NCBI RefSeq assembly: GCF_035222485.1
Contig: NC_085921.1
Location: 4,216,001 to 4,280,000 of the forward strand
Length of the DNA stretch: 64,000 bases
Direction: 5' to 3'
Source of the DNA: Podospora pseudoanserina
Taxonomy: Eukaryota > Ascomycota > Sordariomycetes > Sordariales > Podosporaceae
A program made the translations under genes and the position numbers. Each line of letters starts with the position of its first letter. Positions within the stretch are counted from its first letter, which is position 1. Shown piece by piece: positions 57,319-64,000 of this stretch. The notes beneath the pieces were generated by a model. It was not told the DNA's origin and searched no databases. It was given only the letters and a program-made list of their open reading frames with translations.

Positions 57319-59601
57319 TCAAAGCTTCTCCCACCCGTTCGAATCCTCCTCCAGCTTTTTGATTCCCGCCAAGCCCTGGAAGAAGCTCGCCAAGCCCCAA
57401 GCACCTGGGTCAGGAACTTCCTCAAACCCAGAACCGCCAATGTAGACAGTCCTTCCAAGACTGGCCTTCATCCCCTTGGTGCCCTCAGCACCAGCAACTG
57501 CTGCCTCTGCCGCCTTCTTAACATCTCCTGTTTCCTCAAGAGTGTTGACAAACGGATATAGAGCATCCACAAGTGTGCGATCTCCAGGCCGAGCTGGTGT
57601 GTATTTTGAGAGGGCTTCACAGCTTTGGCGAAGTACGGCAGCCCAAACCTTGGCTGATGCTTCCTTTTCGCTTTGTGATGTTGTTCTCAAAGCAGCAACA
57701 AGGGCGTTGAGAAAGATGGCGTACAAGGCTCCAGATGTGCCGTCCATTTCCATCTCGACCACTGGGATGATGTTGGCAAGGTCTATCACAACGTCGCCAG
57801 TTAAGGGCTTGCTCGAGAGGTGGCGCAAGATGGCTGTTGCTGTTAGCGCAATGTGTCAACGTCGAGAAATGGTGATAAACTAACCTTCAGCACCCCTCTT
57901 GAGACCAATACCGCAGTCTCCATCACCAACAATAGTATCATACCGCGTCACATCAGGTTCCGCCGCAACCACCGCCTCCAACCCCCGAGTGAGCACCTCC
58001 TGAGCAGCTTTCGCATCGACCCTCAACCCACTCTCGCCTACCTCCTCCCCATTCGATGCATCCTCCTCCCTCGTAGCCTGATTCCTCTCCTCCCAAGTCA
58101 ACTTCGATATCTGCGCCGGCCACCCCGTAGCCTCACACTCATCATCCAACAACTCAATCATCCCCGGTCCCCCGATATCCGTATTCACCACATTCAACAA
58201 ACTAACACTAAACCCCAACCCATTCAAGCTCGTCATATACGTCCCACTCAACACCCTCACTGGCTTGATATTCCAGTCCTCGCCCAACTGCTTCACCACC
58301 TCAGCCACAATCCCTCCCAATTCCAGTACACTCACCCCACCCAAGTTATTCACCAACAGAACCACCTCATTCGAATTGACATTCACAAAACCCCTCTCCT
58401 TGTCATTCCTATCCAGCATCATCCTCAGCATCTTTCCCACCAATTGCTTCAGTTCCATTTTCTCCCTCCCCACCCCGGCCTCATTATGGATCCCCATCCC
58501 AATCTCAACCTCATCCTCCCCCAACTTCTCCCCCTCCTCCTCCTTATTCACCGCCCGTCCCGGTACATGGACCCGCCCAAGACTAGCCCCAACACTAACC
58601 AAATTCCCCGCCACCAACCTCGCCACCTTTGCAACCTCGTCAAGTTTATATCCCCTCTTCGCCAAGGCACCCGCAATCTTGACCACCAAGACCGTTCCCG
58701 CCACTCCTCGTCTCCCAACCTTCCCACCCTTTGTCCTCCCCACAGCGGCATCATCCCCCACAATCACCATCTCAACTCTCTTCCCAGCAGCCTTGGCCTT
58801 CTCGACAGCGAGCCCAAAATTGAGGACATCGCCCGTGTAATTCATGACAGTGACCAAGGTTTCGGAACTGGGGGCCAGGCGGGAGAAGAGGCAAGTGCGG
58901 ATTTGCTCTGCGGAGGGGGAGGCAAAGATTGTGCCTGATACGGCGGCGGATAAGAGGCCGGTGCCGACGAAGCCGGAGAAGGAGGGTTCATGGCCTGCGC
59001 CGCCGCCCGAGACGAGATGGACGCGTTGGGAGGAGGATTTGGAGGAGGGGCGGAGGTAAAGGATTTTGTTTTGGGAGTCGAGGGCTAGGGAGGGGTTGGT
59101 GAGGGTTTGGGAGTGGAGGGAGGTGAGGAGGAGGTGGGTGGGGTTGGGGTCGAAGTGTTTGGAGGACATGGTGGGAGTTGTTGGTTCAGGTGTAATGGAT
59201 GGTGGTGTTGGCTTTTCGTCAGCAACCAGTGGTGAAGGTGGTGACACTGGGCCGTGTTGAGGTGGTGAAGATAAGCTGTGGTATGGTGGTGGTGGTATCG
59301 AGGGTGAGTGAGCAGTTGAATGTGTCGGGGAAGGCGGTATCAAAGCGAGGGGCTCGTCCTCGGAGTCGCTTGCCGAGTTGTGGTAAGAAGTTTCGTCTTC
59401 AGATGCCGACAACGTCACAAGACGAGGAAGAAAGCGAGGAACCTCCCTTTTCGCGGTATACTCCCTTCCAATCTCTCGATGTCGACGTTGTAAAGCAGCC
59501 AAACTGTGATGTAACAGCCAGAACGGAAGCCTGCATAAGAAAACGACTATATCGTAAAGTAATCGGATGTAAACCTTGGGATGCAAGGAGGAAGGTGGCA
59601 T
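57319..59601 (-). CDS. DAK1: Dihydroxyacetone kinase with N-terminal extension
   Basis: Exons 59601-57885 and 57833-57319. The 51-base intron splits the DhaL domain after VGDGDCGIGLKRGAE and keeps frame. From the canonical start (MSSKHFDPNPTHLLLTSLHS, ATG at 59169) the enzyme is 599 residues, normal for ATP-dependent Dak, which phosphorylates dihydroxyacetone to DHAP in glycerol and methanol metabolism and in detoxification. DhaK: VSGGGAGHEPSFSGFVG and the substrate-binding His in GMGIHNEAG. DhaL: the Mg-ATP binding DGDCG and the family C-terminus SLGRTVYIGGSG. The same frame is open for 144 more codons upstream to a true ATG at 59601, giving 743 residues with a hydrophobic stretch at 11-33 (YIRLLYDIVVFLCRLPFWLL), a basic region and a Ser/Pro/Asp-rich linker. 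Which ATG is used is undecided; both may be. Confidence 0.9.
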
Positions 59602-60247
59602 CAGATCAGTAGCACAGAAAAATAAAAATAAAAAGCAGGGGTCCTTTAATTAAACCCAGTTCGGGAGAGCTTGCCCGGCCGTTGGGAAAACGGATGAACC
59701 AAAGCTGGACCTATCTTGGCCGATGAGGTAGTTGGTGGGGGTTGTTGTTGAACTGCGGGGCACGACGTCACCTTCTCCTAGCCTTGCTCGCGGCTAACAG
59801 ACTCCGGCCCGAGTGAGTTTCTTTCTGGTATATAAAAACGTCCGAACGGTGAGAGGTGTGTCAGCTGTTTTGGTCTTGGTTTGAGGGAAAAGTTTTAGGA
59901 GTGCCGGCAATTATTTTGAGGTTCTAGAATTATAATGAGAGTAGGTAGATATTCCGGAAAGCCCAACATCTTTGGTTGCGGCCTGATGAAAGTTGATTGA
60001 TTGGCTTTTAATGCAAGGTACAGCAAGTGTGGCAACAATATATCTCCTGCTTTTTCTAGGAATACATGGACCAATAATAAGCTGTCTTCGTTTCTTTCTT
60101 TTGCTACGCAGACGACCAAAAAAAGGGTATTTACAAAACGAGCAAAAAAGCCAACCCATGTACAACTCAGTTAATTACCTCTCACATCCAGCTCTCTCTC
60201 TATCGCCGTGTTTTGTCTATTCCCGCTATAATATTGAGAAAAACCTC
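59602..60247. other. Spacer between DAK and SEC59 genes
   Basis: About 650 bases: DAK promoter and SEC59 3' flank. A TATATAAAAA element at 59830-59839 reads as a TATA box on the plus strand and as a weaker TTTTTATATA on the minus strand toward DAK. No coding frame supported. Confidence 0.45.
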
Positions 60248-62991
60248 TCATATCCCCAACCCCCTCACACACACCCAAAGCACAACCGGCACAACAACAT
60301 TATCATTCCCCCCCGTCAACACCGCCTCCGTCAAGCTCGCCAGCACCGAACAAACCCCCATCCTCGGCGCCCTCTCCCTCCCCCACTCTCTATACAACCT
60401 CCCAACATCCAACACCCCCATCAAACTCTCATGCCCTCCACCACCACCACCACCACCACCACCTCCAGTCGTCACAGTCTCCCATCCCCCCAACCTCAAC
60501 CACCCCCCTCCAACCCCCAACCCCAAAAACACCGCCCCCGCAAACGCCACACTCCCCTCAATACTCTTCCCCCCTCCCCAAAGCCACTTCCTATGCCCCC
60601 ACCTCCTCCCAATCAAACTAGCAGCCGCATCTCCCAACCCAACACACACAACGCCGCTCACCATCGCCAGTTCCCTCTCCCTCAACTCCCACCCCCTAAC
60701 ATACCCCTCCCCCTCCCTCCCAAGACCAGCAAGCGACAGCCACAACGGAATAGCACAGCCAATCAGCAAAAAAATATGGCTAATCACCACCGGCCCCCTC
60801 AAATCCCTCCCATCCACATACGGAGTGAGGAACTTCGCAATCGGTCCCGACAAAGGCGGCAGCTGACTCGCTCTGATCAAGTCCAGAAGTAGAAATATCG
60901 CTAGCATGAGTGACAACGCCAAAGCGATGTACGTAGGGTCGATGTAAATCGTAGGCAAGAACATGGCCACCATCATAAAGTGAAATACCTTTCTTCTCGT
61001 GTCCACCTCGCAGACTGGTGATAGACTAAAGACTATGGCGAGGCCGAACGCAATGATCATCAGCCAGTAGCCGGAGAGGACAAGTCTCGTGTTGGCTTCT
61101 CCAAACGAAAACTGGCGGAGGTGTTGGATCCAGCCCGAGGAGCATTGGACGTCAGAAGGCTCGAGACGAAAAGGGAGGCAGATCCATTTTTCTAGGTCGT
61201 GCTGCACCACCTGGAAGCGGAACTGTGAGAGCCCGCCAAAGAGATAACCCAACGCCCAGCCTATCGGTTCGTTGCCGTCTAGGGCGTAGTACTGGACGTA
61301 GGTCCGGATGCCGAGGAAGATGATGAGGATGATGCTCGTGAGGACGTAGCTCGAGTACATCCACTTGCGTAGGGTGGCTTGCTTATGGGTGAGAGAAAAG
61401 AAGGCGCGCACGCTTGAGGACGCAGAACGTTTGCGGCGGCCGGACGGTGTGCTGCTTTTTGAGCGTGGGCCGGGCTTTCCCGTGGAAGGGAGAGTGTGCC
61501 TCCGAGGTACGCTTTGGCTAGCAGATGGCTTGGCAAAGCTGAGCTTGACAGCACTGGATGGAGCGTCAGGGGTTGGGGGGGGCACGACTTCGTTTTCGCT
61601 GAAGCTGTCTGCCCGGAGGGTGGTGGGCTTGGTGGTAAGCCCTCGATCTGTAGAGTGAGCCGAGTCGGAGAACGTGTTCGTGAACTCCCCCGTAGACGAT
61701 CGCTGCCGGCGGGCGTTTGGTGATGACAGAATCTGTTTTAGCTGCCCGAATCCAAAGCCCCCTTTCGACGGTATCTCGCTCCTCTTGAACCGCCACTTTG
61801 GCACACGGGCCAGAGAGATCCCCCATTGAATGACCTGACCGCTAAGAACCATGAGACCAACGCCGCCTCCCCATAAAACAGCCTGCAAAATAACTGCCTG
61901 GGGAGAGGTTGCTAGTAGTAGTAGGTTTAGGAGTGCCACCGACAGCAGTTGGAGCTCGGCTACCAAGAGACTGGTCGTGGTAAGATGGTGCAAGATAAGA
62001 CACAAAGTCTGGTGTAATGGATACAGCAGGACCAACACTTCAGCTGACATCTCGCCCTGCTGGGATCCTGGGGTTGTTGCCATGAGTCTGTCCAGAAACA
62101 GCGGCGCGCACGAGAACAGCCAGTGACTCGAGCTGAGGCTCTCCCAATACCGCGAACCCGGGAACAGAGCCCTGGGCAATGCTGCTATGCCGAGAACCAA
62201 ATTTGGTAATACGACACCTTTCACATTTTGTGCCACCAAAAAGGATATTAGAACTGGCGTAATGAATGGATAGAGAAGTGGTGCTGGATCGAACGTTGCT
62301 GGAACACGAATCGGCAAAGCCTTGGACGGCGTGCCACGACGGTAAGCCCATAGGGCCAGTCTCAACGGATACAAAGCAGCTAATCCAAGCAGCATCGCTA
62401 TTACAGCAAGAACTTCTGCGGCCACTCTGTTAGCCGGGAGTTATAATATCTGAATCTATTAGGGTACATACTCTTGCCGTATATCCTGACATAAGGTTGA
62501 GCGTCTGTGTTCAAAACCACGATGCCCCCTTGGAAGCCAAGCAACAACACTTCAGCTATTCTTCGTGTTACTTCCTTGCGCCGGCGCACTCTTTCTGCGG
62601 CGACCCTCTTTTCGCCATGGTTTATACCCAACGCCGTCTTCCTGCCCTCCTCCTCCAGAACTGCCGGCGAGAGCCAGGGCGTGGATGTTCCGGAAAGCGG
62701 TTCATTCTTTCCACGAAGGCCCTTATGTAGCCTTACTTTTGGTGCGGGCAGACCCTTGAGGAAATGTTCATCGTCGGCTTCGGTCCCGCTGTCGCTCGGT
62801 GGTGTTGAGTCCTTGCCAAGGGAGGGAAACGGCTCGTGGCTCGGAATCAGGCAATCTGACGGTTCTAAGAGCTCGAAGCTCTGACGGTGGTAAGGATGAG
62901 GGGACCGAGAGAGGACCCTCAAGGTGTCGAGATCGTCGTCCGCATTTTCAGCGGCGGTTTGGTTTGGTGGGGGTTGCAACTGCTCAGGCAT
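60248..62991 (-). CDS. SEC59: Dolichol kinase
   Basis: Exons 62991-62472 and 62424-60248 encode 898 residues. The 47-base intron ends at CAGAG, which creates an in-frame ATG GCC GCA. The frame is open 15 codons further upstream but without an ATG. Sec59 is the ER CTP-dependent kinase that makes dolichyl phosphate for N-glycosylation, GPI anchors and O-mannosylation. Its C-terminal kinase domain shows the family motifs EVDTRRKVFHFMMVAMFLPT and VCVGLGDAAASLIGRRWGHR plus many membrane spans. The first ~185 residues are hydrophilic and probably cytosolic; a second Ser/Arg/Pro-rich loop (about residues 400-520) separates two membrane blocks. Yeast Sec59 is 519 residues, so both regions are expansions. 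A run of 12 Gly encoded by GGT/GGC repeats (about 60437-60472) sits in a loop before the last spans and may vary in length. Confidence 0.93.
60437..60472. repeat. (CCA)n triplet array in SEC59 coding sequence
   Basis: A CCA-type triplet array on the plus strand, read on the minus strand as consecutive Gly codons within a loop of dolichol kinase; a likely site of length polymorphism. Confidence 0.75.
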
Positions 62992-64000
62992 GGCCAATCT
63001 CGAAGAGCGATCTGGCGCAACATGGGGGTTTCGCAAGAGCTAGGCAGGTTCCGAAGCTGGATTAGATATTGTCCACAGTGTTGAAAACTGTCGCTGACAT
63101 GTTTGGCCACCTGGTTAGTCTGCTGGCGCCGTTGACGGTGACGTTGGAGCGTTGTCAGGCGGTTATCACATGCCCGAAAGTAGCTAAGAGGTGTCCTGTC
63201 CGTCCCCTTGAACGCACGATGCAATTACTCCCTGGATCCCGGCGGGCCGTCAAGCCACTGATGACGGGACGGAGGTGGTCATAGCTTCAAGGGAATTTGA
63301 CGCGCGATGTGGCTCAGGGGTGGCTTGTGGCTGTGTGTGGAGGGCTTTCAACGACATTCGATTCAAGACATTGCGCTCTGACTGAAGACAGTGTTTGATG
63401 AGATAAAGAATTGTGTTGCAGACATTTGAAACCACAGGCAAGGCTCTCTCTCGGCTGGTATCTGTGCTTCTTCAAGCATTGGCAAGTTCTCCTCAAGGCT
63501 TTGCTTGGATGGTGGATAATGCTCTGTTTTTAGATGAATACGAGATGAGAGCCTGACACTAAAAAAGATAGCAACATTTGATCTCATCTCGTCAATATCA
63601 ACACGATGGCAAAAGACTCATCATTACTGGTATTTGTTTCCAAGCCCAATCGATGTTGACTCTGACGATAGCGGAGGGCCTATGGTACCGGAAAAAGCTC
63701 GCATAAAATAATTCTCGTGTCCATGGCGGCTGGGCGAACACCACGTCGGGATACTACAGTCTTTATCAATGACGTTGACGACTTTCCAGAAATCCACAGT
63801 TAAGGTATAGTGTAATTAGCGCAGTTATTAACCAACTTTGTGTCCGTTACCGCCTTGGCTAGCCCAGTATCCGAAGTTGAAACATGTCGAACTCTGGATG
63901 ACAGACAGCCGGATTTCCCACCTGTTTTGGCGACACGTGTGTACGCTCTTGGCAGCGGCTCATGAAGAGAAGAAAGCATGCGGTGAAACTGCAGCCTCTC
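62992..64000. other. Upstream region of SEC59 and right edge
   Basis: About 1 kb with no supported gene. It contains the SEC59 promoter; the neighbour to the right is outside the window. Confidence 0.5.

Noticed and set aside
57853-58938. 361-codon plus-strand frame opposite the DAK gene
   Set aside because: Same reason: antisense frame over a conserved kinase, dominated by His/Pro/Leu/Arg.
56955-63036. Metabolic cluster of HIBCH, DAK and SEC59
   Set aside because: They share a strand but act in unrelated pathways (valine breakdown, dihydroxyacetone, dolichol phosphate) with independent promoters; neighbourhood looks incidental.

Overview
The window reads as nuclear DNA of a filamentous ascomycete (Pezizomycotina, most likely a Sordariomycete, possibly Sordariales). 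Genes carry short spliceosomal introns (about 47-83 bases, one of 170) with GTAAGT/GTATGT-like donors, CTAAC/CTGAC branch sites and YAG acceptors. Coding regions are rich in G/C at third positions, every gene has its own promoter, and intergenic DNA is full of microsatellites. The protein set is eukaryotic housekeeping plus fungal-specific families.

Layout. The left edge holds the 3' end of XRN1, then two small Cys-rich reading frames embedded in microsatellites. Next come a degenerate epoxide-hydrolase-like gene (-), HID1 (-) divergent from the signal peptidase subunit SPC3 (+), and a POM34-like nuclear pore gene (-, with an apparent frameshift) divergent from an AMP-binding-fold protein (+). 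MCM5 (-) is divergent from VPS54 (+). A 450-bp MITE-like element lies between VPS54 and a GPI-anchored GH76 (Dfg5/Dcw1) gene. NAP/SET histone chaperone (-), an asparaginase with ankyrin repeats (+), a BCS1-like AAA ATPase (+) and a disordered Ser-rich orphan (-) follow.

From 40.4 to 47.7 kb I see no convincing gene. The right third is dense again: fatty-acid elongase (-) divergent from COX6 (+), an RCC1-repeat protein (-), a broken cyanovirin-N-like gene (-), 3-hydroxyisobutyryl-CoA hydrolase (-), dihydroxyacetone kinase with an unusual N-terminal extension (-), and dolichol kinase SEC59 (-).

There is no operon, biosynthetic cluster, CRISPR, virus or clear RNA gene. Several genes share a secretory and surface theme (SPC3, HID1, VPS54, SEC59, GH76, ELO), but nothing shows that they are co-regulated. 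The main oddities are two enzyme-fold proteins that lack catalytic motifs, two apparently disrupted genes, a membrane-segment extension on DAK, the MITE, the paired Cys-rich ORFs and the gene desert. All exon coordinates were read by eye from splice signals and frame continuity. Family assignments come from recognised motifs, not from a database search.
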